Of a stretch of DNA of 64,000 bases, positions 25,867-34,898 are shown piece by piece (the stretch's first letter is position 1; the number at the start of each line of letters is the position of its first letter). The DNA is from Synechocystis sp. PCC 7509 (GTDB lineage: Bacteria; Cyanobacteriota; Cyanobacteriia; Cyanobacteriales; Chroococcidiopsidaceae), in assembly GCF_000332075.2 (NCBI RefSeq), contig NZ_ALVU02000001.1, positions 2,740,324-2,804,323 on the forward strand. Direction: 5' to 3'. The notes below the pieces were generated by a model. The model did not search any database. It worked only from the letters and a program-made list of their open reading frames with translations, and had not been told where the DNA came from. Made by a program: the position numbers and the translations under genes.

Positions 25867-26527
25867 ATAGCAATCCTAAATTAGTCTTTAAAAAGTGAGA
25901 CTTGTTCGCCCCTAGTCCCCTTGCGTTGAGGAAACCAGACTTTTAGCTACCTCCAATTGGGGGTTTGGGGGCAAGTAAATATTTCACTGGCTCAAAACAG
26001 ATTGCTATATTTTTTGAGTTATTAAATAAAATAAATATTGCAATATTTGAGTAAATATAATACTTACTCAAAGGTTTTTTTGTAGGTGAAATAGATTAGA
26101 GCAATGTAAGTATAAATTTGAGCTTGTAATTGTATATTTTAATGCAAGAAGACAAAGTTGTATAAATATTTTATAAAGTTGCCGCTAATAATGATTAAAG
26201 TTATGACAAAGCTATTTAAAGTGGAAATACAAAAAAACTAAGAAATTGTTTAAATTTTTAGATAAAATATTTATTGAAAGTTTTGCTAAATATCTAGAGT
26301 CAAAACTGGAATTGCCTGACAATAACTTGAAGTAGATAAATAACGTTGAGTACCTGTAGAACTGAAAGCTTATTAATGGATACTGTGGAAGACTTAAGCT
26401 TAGAGATAGGAATTTTAAGCTAAGTAGTGCTAAGTTTTCCCCCCAAATTCCGCAACTACCTTGACAGACAGAAGTTATTGAAGGAATCATCATTAAGACA
26501 CATCGGATTATTCCATTTGAGGAAACT
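25867..26527. other. 661-bp AT-rich intergenic region
   Basis: Divergent promoter region between the glycosyltransferase and the antiporter. A weak low-GC hairpin TTTGAGTAA / TTACTCAAA (26046-26072) is followed by a run of seven T at 26075-26081. A C-rich/G-rich inverted pair lies near 25910-25975 (CCCCTAGTCCCC / GGGGGTTTGGGGGC). No protein-coding gene is convincing; a 133-residue minus-strand frame crossing into the antiporter is rejected. Confidence 0.5.
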
Positions 26528-28690
26528 ATGAACGCAGTTGCTATTGTTCTAGTTGAGGTGCTGATTGTAATTGGACTTTCGCGGCTGGTGGGGCTAGGAT
26601 GCCGAGCAATCAAGCAACCGTTAGTAATCGGCGAAATTATTGCCGGGATTATGCTAGGTCCTTCTTTATTGGGCTTAATTGCCCCCAGTTTAGCTACAAC
26701 TTTATTTCCTGCCGAAACAATCCCTTACTTATTTGTCCTATCTCAGATTGGACTAATATTTTTTATGTTTCTGATTGGCTTAGAGCTAAATCCTAAATAT
26801 TTAAGCGGTCAGCTTGAAATCGCAGTTTTAGTATCGCACGTTAGTATTTTAGCCCCTTTTTCTCTAGGAACTCTACTAGCGGTAGTGCTGTATCCTCAGC
26901 TTTCTAACGGGGATGTATCGTTTACTGCCTTTGCCTTGTTTTTGGGAGCGGCGATGTCAATTACCGCTTTTCCGGTACTAGCGAGGATTATCACCGAAAA
27001 TAACTTACAAGGTACGCGCTTAGGGACTTTGGCGCTAACTTGTGCGGCGGTGGATGACGTTACCGCGTGGTGCGTACTAGCTTTAGCGATCGCTGTAGCT
27101 AGAACTGGGACAATTAACGGAGCCATCCCCACAATCATCTATTCGTTGATTTATATCGGCTTGATGGTGACGGTAGGGCGTTGGTTTTTAAAGCGTGTTG
27201 CTAGGTACTATCAACGTGTGGGGAAAATGAGTCAGTTACTTTTAGCAGGTATTTATGCTGGGGTAGTTGCATCCGCTTTAATTACCGAATTAATCGGTAT
27301 TCACTTCATTTTTGGGGCATTTTTATTAGGCGCAGTCATGCCTAAAGATGAAGGGTTGGTAAGAGAAATAGCGGAAAAAACCGAAGACTTTGTATTAATT
27401 TTTCTGTTACCAATATTTTTCGCCTATAGCGGTCTGCGGACGCAAGTAGGATTGCTCAATCGTCCTGAATTGTGGTTGCTTTGCGCGGGGGTTGTCGCGG
27501 TGGCAATTAGTGGTAAGTATTTTGGTACTTACATCGCGGCGCGAGTAAGTGGAATTGAAAATCGCGAAGCTTCAGCCCTCGGTTGGCTGATGAATACACG
27601 CGGATTAACGGAACTTATCGTATTAAATATTGGCTTGAACTTGGGGGTAATATCGCCGCTTTTGTTTACGATGCTGGTAATTATGGCGCTAGTTACTACT
27701 TTTATGACTTCGCCCTTATTGGAGTGGACTTATCCCAAACGGCTAATTAGATTAGATACGGTTGAGCCAGAAACCGAGATCGGACTCAAAGCCGAAGTTA
27801 CTTATCGGGTGCTTGTTCCTGTTGCTAACGTAGATACCCAAAAAGGACTAATTCAATTAGCGACAGCGATCGCTCTCAATAATTCCCAAAGTGCTGTAGT
27901 TCATCCCCTCAGCTTAGTGGAACTTGAGGAAGATTACGCTTTTCAAAGTATGCCCGCCGAAGCTGATAGGTTGATGGATAAACGCCGCCAACAGCTAGAG
28001 CAATTAATTACAACTTTAGAACCCCCAGATATCCGCGCCTTTGTGCAGCCTCTAGTTCGCGTTACTAATGATGTTGCACGAGCTACAGAACAAATTACAA
28101 GTCAAAATAAAATTGATTTAATGCTAGTAGGTTGGCATCGCCCAGCTTTTAGCACCAATCGTTTAGGCGGACGTGTGGGGCAAATTCTGAGTATGGCTCC
28201 GGTAGATGTAGGAGTTTATGTTGATCGCGGACAATCAGCTATTGAGAAACTGTTAGTAGCTTATTCGGGTAATATTCATGACGATTTGGCGTTAGAACTA
28301 GCTTTAAGAATGCTCGTTAGTTCCGAAAGCCGGACTTTATCAATTTTGCGGGTAGTCCAAGCGGGGCAAACCAATAGTGAATTGAGCTATGAATTAAGTG
28401 GAGTCATGCAAAACTTGTCCCGTAAAGTGCGCGATCGCATTGATATCCAAGTCCAACAATCCGCCGAACCCATTACTGTAGCGGTGGAAGCTTCCACCCA
28501 CGTTGATTTAACTATTGCTGGAACAAGCCGCGCTTGGGGAATCGAGCGGCAAACTTTGGGGCGTTATACCGACCAACTAGCGATTCAATGCAAATCTTCC
28601 TTGCTCATAACTCGCCGCTACAGCCAAGTTACATCTCATTTGGCTTCGGTAGTTGCGCCTAGCACGGATACAGATAAATCAGGAGTTTAA
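26528..28690 (+). CDS. CPA2-type cation:proton antiporter with C-terminal USP-like domains
   Basis: A 720-residue protein. The N-terminal 400 residues form about 12 transmembrane helices of the monovalent cation:proton antiporter-2 family (KefB/NapA-like; e.g. LGLIAPSLATTLFP, GAAMSITAFPVLARI, LTCAAVDDVTAWCVLA with its paired aspartates). The C-terminal 300 residues look like two universal-stress-protein-like halves (VLVPVANVDTQKGLI, KLLVAYSGNIHDDLALEL). It probably exchanges Na+ or K+ for H+. The start has a good ribosome-binding site (GAGGAAA). It is followed closely by 28693-29199. Confidence 0.93.
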   Translation: MNAVAIVLVEVLIVIGLSRLVGLGCRAIKQPLVIGEIIAGIMLGPSLLGLIAPSLATTLFPAETIPYLFVLSQIGLIFFMFLIGLELNPKYLSGQLEIAVLVSHVSILAPFSLGTLLAVVLYPQLSNGDVSFTAFALFLGAAMSITAFPVLARIITENNLQGTRLGTLALTCAAVDDVTAWCVLALAIAVARTGTINGAIPTIIYSLIYIGLMVTVGRWFLKRVARYYQRVGKMSQLLLAGIYAGVVASALITELIGIHFIFGAFLLGAVMPKDEGLVREIAEKTEDFVLIFLLPIFFAYSGLRTQVGLLNRPELWLLCAGVVAVAISGKYFGTYIAARVSGIENREASALGWLMNTRGLTELIVLNIGLNLGVISPLLFTMLVIMALVTTFMTSPLLEWTYPKRLIRLDTVEPETEIGLKAEVTYRVLVPVANVDTQKGLIQLATAIALNNSQSAVVHPLSLVELEEDYAFQSMPAEADRLMDKRRQQLEQLITTLEPPDIRAFVQPLVRVTNDVARATEQITSQNKIDLMLVGWHRPAFSTNRLGGRVGQILSMAPVDVGVYVDRGQSAIEKLLVAYSGNIHDDLALELALRMLVSSESRTLSILRVVQAGQTNSELSYELSGVMQNLSRKVRDRIDIQVQQSAEPITVAVEASTHVDLTIAGTSRAWGIERQTLGRYTDQLAIQCKSSLLITRRYSQVTSHLASVVAPSTDTDKSGV

Positions 28691-28692
28691 TT

Positions 28693-29199
28693 GTGAGTAG
28701 CCATTTTAATGTTAAATCCTTAAGCTTTTATGCGATCGCCATTGGTTCGGTACTATTACTGTTCAACGTCGTTACAGCCTATGGAGAAAGCAAGCTCAAA
28801 GCACCTAAAACTATTGGTGGTAGGTATCAACTTACTTTAGCTAATAGCTTGCCTGGTTGCCCGCAAATAGCGCCGTTAATGCTCCAACTCGATCAGTCTG
28901 GCACTTATGTTAATGCCGCCATTTTAAAAAAAGAAGTGCTTAACTCAATGTCCGCCGAAGAAAAACTGACGCTGACGGGTTTATTTAAAGAGCAACAGCT
29001 AAGTCTTACGGGTAATGTTGCTAATTCAGTGCTATGCGATCGCCCCCAAGCATCAGGAGAAAGTGCGATCGCTCTTACAAGTCAAATTGAAGGAGATGAT
29101 TTAGTTGGGACGATTTCTGTCAATGGGGAAGCAGCAAAAACTCCCTTCACTGGCAAAAAAGCTGTCTTACCTAACGCATCGCCATCTTCTGGTCACTAG
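28693..29199 (+). CDS. Exported protein of unknown function downstream of antiporter
   Basis: A 168-residue protein starting with GTG at 28693, just 2 bp after the antiporter stop. The GTG is supported by AGGAG at 28681-28685, seven bases upstream. Residues about 10-29 form a signal or anchor helix; the remainder is a beta-rich-looking soluble region with two cysteines (GCPQ, LCDRPQ). I do not recognise the family. Co-transcription with the antiporter is likely. It converges with the DUF3172 gene, overlapping by 4 bp. Confidence 0.7.
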   Translation: MSSHFNVKSLSFYAIAIGSVLLLFNVVTAYGESKLKAPKTIGGRYQLTLANSLPGCPQIAPLMLQLDQSGTYVNAAILKKEVLNSMSAEEKLTLTGLFKEQQLSLTGNVANSVLCDRPQASGESAIALTSQIEGDDLVGTISVNGEAAKTPFTGKKAVLPNASPSSGH

Positions 29200-29732
29200 A
29201 ACTGTTCGGTATTAGTGGGAGCATTAACTGCTCCTGGTTGATTAATAAAAAAGTTCTGTGCGTCTTCACTTTGATAAATACAGCTAATGGCGGGAGAATT
29301 CCCCAAATCTCCCGTAAACCCAAAGGTATTTAACTTTTGCCGACAATCACGCACTTGATCCCCTGTTACTAAGTTACGTTGCTCCAAAACTGCCCAGTTA
29401 GATTGGCGCAGTACGCAGCCGGGGCGCATATTTGGTTGGGAAACATAAACTTTAAAAGGTCGCAAAGTGACAAATAAACGTGCATCCATCACCATCGCAC
29501 TAGCACCGTACTGGACACATATATCGGGGTTAGGAGCTTTTTGATCGATCTGAATACTGGAACTTACATTATTTTCTCCGCCGCCTGTATCCGAGGCAAA
29601 CAGCGTACCAATCCCAATTCCCAGAATTAATGCCGCCGCCAAAATGGCGATGGTAGCGTAGTTAACGCTGGCGGGTAAGAATGCAAAGGGTTTTTTGTCT
29701 GTCACCGTAGACCTACCAGATTTACGTCTCAT
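29196..29732 (-). CDS. DUF3172 protein
   Basis: A 178-residue cyanobacteria-specific protein of the DUF3172 family. It has a basic N terminus, one transmembrane helix (about residues 25-47, YATIAILAAALILGIGIGT) and an outer domain with conserved cysteines (ICVQYGASAMVMDARLFVT, PGCVLRQSNWAVLE, DCRQKLNTFGF, SCIY). Function unknown. It is transcribed divergently from the ABC-2 permease gene. Confidence 0.88.
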   Translation of the reverse strand: MRRKSGRSTVTDKKPFAFLPASVNYATIAILAAALILGIGIGTLFASDTGGGENNVSSSIQIDQKAPNPDICVQYGASAMVMDARLFVTLRPFKVYVSQPNMRPGCVLRQSNWAVLEQRNLVTGDQVRDCRQKLNTFGFTGDLGNSPAISCIYQSEDAQNFFINQPGAVNAPTNTEQF

Positions 29733-29853
29733 TTTTACTTAATCAATTTCATCTAGTTTTGTAGGGAGGGTTAGGGACTCTCCTGTTTTATTATTGCTTG
29801 ATGTCGTAACAGCAATGGTTATTATGTAGCAAGTAAACTATTGCCTAAGTTAA

Positions 29854-30663
29854 ATGCGATCGCCTTCTCTAACCAAAACTAACAATTCTTCTCAATGGCG
29901 AACGCTGTTTGCCGATAGTCTGACAATATTTTGGGGCGATTGGCTAGATTTGCGCGTCCGCATTACTCAAGTAGCAGCTTCGGGGCTAATTTCTCCGCTT
30001 ATATATATTTTAGCTTTTGGCTTAGGTTTGGGTAGTTCTTTGCCTAAACCTGCTGTTGGTGACAGCTATTTAGAATTTATTTTGCCGGGAATGGTGGCGC
30101 TGTCGTCAATGACAATTAGTTTTGGGGGGACGACTTTTTCTATTTGTGGCGATCGCTTATTTACTAAAAGTTTTGAAGAATTGCTCTTAGTCCCCATTCA
30201 TCCATTGGCTTTACAAGTGGGTAAAATGCTGGCAGGAATTGTCAGAGGCTTGATGACATCAGGATCGGTAATTTTAGTTGCGGTGCTATTTACAGGCAAA
30301 ATTTGGAGCTTTATTAACCCGTTGTTTTTGCTGATATTGGTGCTAAATTGCGCGGTGTTTTCAGCTTTAGGGATAATTGTCGGGTTAAATGTGCAAAGTC
30401 TTGAAAGTGTAGGTTTGTATAATAATTTTGTGATTGTCCCCATGTCATTTTTGGGTGCAACCTTTTTCGATCCAGCTTCTCTACCTATTGCCTTAAAAGC
30501 CATAGTGTATTTACTCCCGCTAACTTATACAGCTATTGGGCTTCGGGCGGCGGCTTACTTACCTATAGCTCAGTTTCCTTGGTATAGTATCCCGATATTG
30601 CTAGTAAGTGCGATCGCGCTTTCTATAATTGGTGCGCGTCAGTTTGCCAGCCAACAAGACTAA
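29854..30663 (+). CDS. ABC-2 type transporter permease
   Basis: A 269-residue permease with six hydrophobic segments typical of ABC-2 exporters (drug, polysaccharide or lipid efflux). The family region FILPGMVALSSMTISFGGT and the C-terminal YLLPLTYTAIGLRAAAY are recognisable. The cognate ATPase gene is not adjacent. The start lies within a HIP1 site (atgcgatcgcc), with no clear ribosome-binding site. The substrate cannot be inferred. Confidence 0.88.
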   Translation: MRSPSLTKTNNSSQWRTLFADSLTIFWGDWLDLRVRITQVAASGLISPLIYILAFGLGLGSSLPKPAVGDSYLEFILPGMVALSSMTISFGGTTFSICGDRLFTKSFEELLLVPIHPLALQVGKMLAGIVRGLMTSGSVILVAVLFTGKIWSFINPLFLLILVLNCAVFSALGIIVGLNVQSLESVGLYNNFVIVPMSFLGATFFDPASLPIALKAIVYLLPLTYTAIGLRAAAYLPIAQFPWYSIPILLVSAIALSIIGARQFASQQD

Positions 30664-30666
30664 TAA

Positions 30667-31488
30667 TTATAATTCTGGTTCTATCCCCAACGCTCTCAAT
30701 TGCGCGGCTAGTTTTTCCGCCCTTTGAGCTTCAGTATTTGCTCTTTGAGCTTCAGTATTTGCTCTTTGAGCTTCAGCATTTGCTCTATGAGTTTCAGCAT
30801 TTACCCTTTGTAACTCTATTTCTGCTCGTTCTGAGCCAGTTAGCAATAAATTGCCTTGAGGGTCCCACCACCGCAGCCAGGGTAACTCGGTATTAGAATA
30901 ATGTCCTTGCCAGATGCCTAATTCTGCGCCTAACTGAGGGATAAAGTAATGTCCGCGATCGTTTGCTTCTAAAAGGTGGTAAGAATTTTCAATTAAATGA
31001 TAGATTTCTACCGCAGCTTTTTCAACTTCATAAATGCCATAAAATGGCACTCTAATCCCTTGCTCGTATACCCAAAACTTGCCTGTAACGGGAGTGCGAT
31101 CGCGTTCGGCTGCACCGTTTCCACTGACAAACTCTAAAACAATTAAGGGTGCAACGTATTCTTGCCACAATACATAAGAACGCCGCATTTGACCTTTAAG
31201 AGTTGGGGGTACACGAGGTACATAAAACCAGTCGGGGGCTAAAACACCTCTTTCTAATGGCTCTGTCAAGCGCCAATAGATGCCGCTATCTTGACCGATA
31301 CAATATTGGTCATCGGGATGTATTTGTTTCAGTATTGGCTCGATTGAATCGGTCAGCAGTACGCTTTGAGGATGTTCTTGAAAGTTCTTCACAAATGTAC
31401 CGTCAGATTCTGGTAGCTGCGTATGGTCGGGTAAAGTATTAGGAAAAGTTTGTGATTGGAAAAGCCCTGTCATAATTGGCATCCTCAA
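30667..31488 (-). CDS. Uma2 family protein with C-terminal heptad-repeat tail
   Basis: A 273-residue Uma2-family protein of the longer subtype (LEPILKQIHPDDQYCIGQDSG, APLIVLEFVSGNGAAERD with the E/D acids, FWVYEQGIRVPFYGIYEV). The C-terminal 50 residues consist of repeated ANTEAQR heptads, encoded by a 21-bp tandem repeat, ending in LAAQLRALGIEPEL. The heptads could form a coiled coil. The start may be the ATG at 31473 (MTGLFQ). It converges with the ABC permease gene with a 3-bp gap. Confidence 0.9.
   Translation of the reverse strand: MRMPIMTGLFQSQTFPNTLPDHTQLPESDGTFVKNFQEHPQSVLLTDSIEPILKQIHPDDQYCIGQDSGIYWRLTEPLERGVLAPDWFYVPRVPPTLKGQMRRSYVLWQEYVAPLIVLEFVSGNGAAERDRTPVTGKFWVYEQGIRVPFYGIYEVEKAAVEIYHLIENSYHLLEANDRGHYFIPQLGAELGIWQGHYSNTELPWLRWWDPQGNLLLTGSERAEIELQRVNAETHRANAEAQRANTEAQRANTEAQRAEKLAAQLRALGIEPEL
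30722..30805. repeat. 21-bp coding tandem repeat, about four copies
   Basis: Units of CTTTGAGCTTCAGTATTTGCT at 30722, 30743 and 30764 (the third with one change) and a diverged unit at 30785. They encode ANTEAQR-type heptads on the minus strand in the Uma2 gene. Copy number is likely to vary between strains. Confidence 0.9.
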
Positions 31489-31770
31489 GCAGTGAACTTA
31501 AGTTTATTTTAGCGAGTGCGATCGCTCGTCTACTAATTAAGCAACCTATGTCTCTAATATTTGATTAAACAGTAGATTTTCTCTAATTGGGTCGAAAATC
31601 TTTTTAAACAAGAGAAGCGCACGTCTACAAAATTTATTTTATATTGGTAGGTAATTTGTTGGAGAATACTAAACTTACCAATTCTAGGCTCACCCCAAAT
31701 CATATTAATAATTTGAGGTTATTTTTGATTGGATTATTGAGATATTTATCAAGTTCCTTAGAAGTAATTT

Positions 31771-32171
31771 TTAATTCTGTTGCTTATTAATGAGTTTTCC
31801 AAACAAGTGTTTGGGTATATTATGATTTTGAGCCAAATTATGGCGAACTTTCTTATTTTCATCGTTGACTAATTTTTGAAAGATCGCAACAGATAGATTT
31901 GGATTTAGTGCAAGTTTCCGGCGTACCCAAGAATCATCAGAATTTGATAACTTTTCTAGAATCTTAGTGGGAGTATTTAGATTTGCTGCAACTGAAGACA
32001 TTAACAAAGGTATTTCTACTAAATATTCTAATGCGATTGCAGGAGTATTTAAGTGTTGAGCAATAGCTTCCAGAGTTCGAGTTTTTATGCCATGCGTATC
32101 TTAGCAAGTTTAGTTAACTCCAATGGTGAAGTATTTTTATTGGCGGCTAATTGTTCGGGAGTTAGTTTCAT
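31771..32171 (-). pseudogene. Frameshifted leucine-rich-repeat-variant (LRV)-like gene
   Basis: Two overlapping frames make one repeat protein. Frame 1 starts at ATG 32171 (MKLTPEQLAANKNTSPLEL then TKLAK). Near 32100 it shifts, and frame 2 continues TLEAIAQHLNTPAIALEYLV, then AANLNTPTKILEKL, ALNPNLSVAIFQKLV, AQNHNIPKHLFGKL to a stop at 31771. Each repeat has the N-x-P spacing typical of LRV/HEAT-like helical repeats. Adding one base at AAGAT (for example AAGGAT) restores a single reading frame of about 134 codons. It is either a recent pseudogene or an assembly error. Confidence 0.8.
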
Positions 32172-32321
32172 AAATACGATCGCTTTGTTTACCTTGCACC
32201 TAGACTCAAGTTACCCAAAAAGGCGATCGCTCTAACATATTATTGCGCCAGTTATTTCAGTTTTTATTTAGATTTATCTTGGCGCGATCGCATCTAATGA
32301 CGTGCGATCGCCCTATTCTCC

Positions 32322-33770
32322 CTACAAAGTACCGAAACCTTTTTTCTTTTTCTCTTTCTTCTTCTTTTTACCCCCAGGATCGCTATAACCGCGCCAACCT
32401 GCCTGAGCCGGACGATTACCCACTGCTGCGGGGTTTTCCATCCCCCCAAACATTCCCGGCATCCCCGGAAAGCCGCCCTGAGTCATCTGTTGCATCATTG
32501 TCCGCATTTTTTGAAAATCGCTGACCAACTTCGCTACATCGCTTTCTTTATAACCCGACCCGCCCGCAATTCGCCGCCGCCGACTGGGAGAACTTGCCAA
32601 AATATCCGGGTCTTTGCGCTCCTTAGTTGTCATGGATTTAATCATCGCTTCGCAGCGTTTTAGCTGGGTTTCTCCCTGCTTTAACTGGTCAGAATTAAGC
32701 TTATTCATACCGGGGATCATTTTCATTAACCCCCCCAGCGAACCCATATTTTTCAACAACCGCATTTGCTTAAGAAAGTCGGTAAAGTCAAACTTTGCCG
32801 AGAGCATCTTCTGCTGCATTTGCTCCGCATCAGCAAGATCGATTTCTTCCTGGGCTTTTTCCACCAGGGTTAGCACATCTCCCATGCCCAAAATTCGCGA
32901 TGCCATGCGATCGGGATAAAAGGGCTGCAATGCTTCTACTTTTTCCCCTACCCCCACAAACTTAATTGGCTGACCAGAAACTTGACGCACCGAAAGCGCC
33001 GCCCCACCTCGACTATCGCCGTCTAGTTTGGTTAAAATTGCTCCCGTAATCCCAATTTGCTCGTGAAAGGTACGAGTCAAATTTGCCGCTTCTTGACCCG
33101 TCATCGCATCTACTACTAGGAGCGTTTCTTGGGGTTGTACGGCGGCTTTAATCCGGGCTAATTCTCCCATCATGTCTACGTCAATTTGCAAGCGTCCCGC
33201 CGTGTCAATAATTACGGTGTCAACTCCTTGCTCTTTAGCTTGTTCTACACCGCGCTTGGCAATTTCCACTGGGTCAGCGTCGCTACCCATTTCAAAGACA
33301 GGGACTTGAATTTGCTTGCCCAAAGTTACCAATTGGTCAATCGCTGCGGGACGATAAATATCTGTGGCTACTAATAAGCAGCTACGATTAATTTTCTTGA
33401 GATGAAGCGCTAACTTGGCTGTGGCGGTAGTCTTACCTGTTCCCTGCAATCCAGCCATTAATACAATTGTTGGGGCTTGATCGGCTTTTGCCAAGGGGAC
33501 GTTAGTTTCTCCCATGACTTCTAGCAGTTCGTCGTAGACAATTTTGATAAACTGCTGATCGGGTCTAACTCCCGATACTACTTCTGCTCCTTGGGCTTTG
33601 GTTTCCACCCCAGCAATAAAGTCTTTAACTACTTGCAAGTTAACGTCTGCTTCCAAAAGAGCGCGGCGGACTTCTTTCAGCGCTTCTTGAATATTTGCAG
33701 AGGTAATTTTGTCTTGACCTCGTAACTTTTTCCAAGCAGATTCTAAACGGTCAGATAGTGCATCAAACAT
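32322..33770 (-). CDS. ffh: Signal recognition particle protein Ffh (SRP54)
   Basis: GTPase of the signal recognition particle, 482 residues, targeting membrane and secreted proteins co-translationally with 4.5S RNA and FtsY. The NG domain carries the P-loop GLQGTGKTT (residues 107-115), DTAGRL and TKLDGDSRGGAAL. The M domain has the RNA-binding SGSGYKESDV-type region (here IAGGSGYKESDV) and the methionine-rich MRTMMQQMTQGGFPGMPGM. It ends in a lysine-rich tail. All motifs are intact. Monocistronic. Confidence 0.97.
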   Translation of the reverse strand: MFDALSDRLESAWKKLRGQDKITSANIQEALKEVRRALLEADVNLQVVKDFIAGVETKAQGAEVVSGVRPDQQFIKIVYDELLEVMGETNVPLAKADQAPTIVLMAGLQGTGKTTATAKLALHLKKINRSCLLVATDIYRPAAIDQLVTLGKQIQVPVFEMGSDADPVEIAKRGVEQAKEQGVDTVIIDTAGRLQIDVDMMGELARIKAAVQPQETLLVVDAMTGQEAANLTRTFHEQIGITGAILTKLDGDSRGGAALSVRQVSGQPIKFVGVGEKVEALQPFYPDRMASRILGMGDVLTLVEKAQEEIDLADAEQMQQKMLSAKFDFTDFLKQMRLLKNMGSLGGLMKMIPGMNKLNSDQLKQGETQLKRCEAMIKSMTTKERKDPDILASSPSRRRRIAGGSGYKESDVAKLVSDFQKMRTMMQQMTQGGFPGMPGMFGGMENPAAVGNRPAQAGWRGYSDPGGKKKKKEKKKKGFGTL

Positions 33771-33905
33771 AGTTCGTCTAATACGTTTATTAATAGGTAT
33801 TTGGCAGGCATCAAATTTTTGCCCACTATATATAAGGTTAAATCCTTTGTTTGTCTAATTGTTGGCTGTGGGTTTATTGTAAAGTTTTGTTAAAGTTTTG
33901 ATTTG

Positions 33906-33944
33906 GTAGTTTATGTTACAGAAGTTATTTGTTATATTTAATTT
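33906..33944 (+). promoter_or_regulatory. NtcA-like site with -10 element
   Basis: GTAGTTTATGTTAC at 33906-33919 fits the NtcA consensus GTA-N8-TAC exactly. A -10-like TAATTT follows at 33939-33944, 19 bp after the site (about 22 is usual), giving a predicted start about 40 bp before the 33993 gene. This is a short motif and could occur by chance, but its placement matches an activator position. Confidence 0.4.
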
Positions 33945-33992
33945 ATAAGCAAAAAGTTAAAAACACTTCCCTAGAAAAAAGGAATCTCGATT

Positions 33993-34178
33993 ATGTCTAC
34001 ACAAGAACAAGCTCGTGCTTTGATGATGCGTCACCACCACATCGTTAAGAACCGTCAGCAATCAATGCTCAATCGTACTGCCACTGAAGTAGGTCTTGAC
34101 GCTCTAGAAAACTCCATTGACGATCGCAATAATTCTAATCGCAACAATAGCGATCGCCCTGGTACAGCTACAAATTAG
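33993..34178 (+). CDS. Small basic conserved-type protein, unknown
   Basis: A 61-residue protein, rich in His, Arg, Asn and Gln (EQARALMMRHHHIVKNRQQ), with a polar Asn/Ser-rich tail that probably is disordered. The ATG has GGAATC upstream. Its own promoter region with an NtcA-like site and its own strong terminator (34240-34287) make it a defined monocistronic unit, so it is likely real despite its size. I do not recognise a function. Confidence 0.7.
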   Translation: MSTQEQARALMMRHHHIVKNRQQSMLNRTATEVGLDALENSIDDRNNSNRNNSDRPGTATN

Positions 34179-34239
34179 ATTTAGCCTGTTATTAGGCTTA
34201 TAGATGTCATCAACAAAAATTAGTTTCAGTTATTATTTC

Positions 34240-34287
34240 AAAAAGCTTGTCGTCATAAGTTACCGTTGACGACAAGCTTTTTAGGTA
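34240..34287. terminator. Very strong bidirectional intrinsic terminator
   Basis: Perfect 16-bp inverted repeat AAAAAGCTTGTCGTCA / TGACGACAAGCTTTTT with an 11-base loop. The A-run and T-run at the ends make it symmetric. It terminates the small gene at 33993 and overlaps the 3' end of the WD40 remnant on the other strand. Confidence 0.85.
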
Positions 34288-34587
34288 TATGTCCTGTCAA
34301 AGTTCTTGGTAATCCTCCTGTTTGAGAATTCCACAACTTTACTGTGTTGTCGTCGCTGGCGGTGGCAAAGGTTTTATTGTCGGGACTGATAGCTACAAAC
34401 CAAATTCCTTTGGTATGACCGTTTAAGCTTTGACTTTGGATATTTTGCCAATTATTTATTATTGCCATTGGTATGTCCCGTAAGTGCCTGCACAAAGCAA
34501 CAAAATACCTAATATACCCAGAGTAAGCGGACGTTTAGTGTTACGAATAGGAGTATTCCTAACATGATTGTGCTTGCTACTCAGCAT
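34253..34587 (-). pseudogene. Decayed WD40-repeat protein gene (N terminus plus one repeat)
   Basis: From ATG 34587 one frame reads a basic N terminus and a transmembrane helix (RPLTLGILGILLLCAGTYG) then stops at TAA TAA. In the adjacent frame the DNA continues WQNIQSQSLNGHTKGIWFVA, ISPDNKTFATASDDNTVKLW and the start of a second repeat, TLTGH, then ends in the terminator hairpin. So a membrane-anchored WD40 protein gene has suffered a frameshift near 34460 and loss of nearly all its repeats. A shorter 80-codon frame inside it is not a functional propeller. Confidence 0.75.
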
Positions 34588-34898
34588 AAATTTGTATCCT
34601 ATGTTTGGTTTCAACTTGGTTTTAAAGGTGCTGTGTTTAAGGAAACTGTTTTTATAGTGGCTATTATAAATTTTGTAAAATAAAACTTGCGATCGCCTTC
34701 AATAATAAAAACTATATTTTGCTAACAAACTTAATGTCTATTTGAAGTTAATTTTTAAGTTGCAAATACATTTCAACTATCTCTGCATCTAGCTAACGAG
34801 GTATCTTTATCACACGCAAAAGAGGGAGAAATTATTTCTCCCCCTTTTTTTGTTATTAGCTTAAATTAGGTAAAGCGATCGCTCATTTCCAAGCAATT
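34588..34898. other. 311-bp intergenic region with a terminator
   Basis: AT-rich stretch upstream of the WD40 remnant and downstream of the dps gene. The only clear element is the hairpin at 34820-34851. No ORF or RNA gene is convincing. Confidence 0.5.
34820..34851 (-). terminator. Intrinsic terminator of the dps gene, possibly bidirectional
   Basis: GGGAGAAA / TTTCTCCC with a 3-base loop. On the minus strand it is followed by TCTTTT and lies 48 bp after the dps stop. On the plus strand it is followed by seven T, which is even stronger, though no plus-strand gene ends here. Confidence 0.75.

Noticed and set aside
26212-26613. 133-codon minus-strand frame
   Set aside because: It overlaps the start of the antiporter, is low-complexity, has no ribosome-binding site and no family pattern.
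32243-32524. 93-codon plus-strand frame
   Set aside because: Mostly antisense to the Lys/Met-rich 3' end of ffh; composition is that of a shadow frame.
34824-34851. Plus-strand small RNA ending at the dps terminator
   Set aside because: The T-run is strong on the plus strand, but the hairpin is explained by dps on the minus strand, and no plus-strand promoter was convincing.
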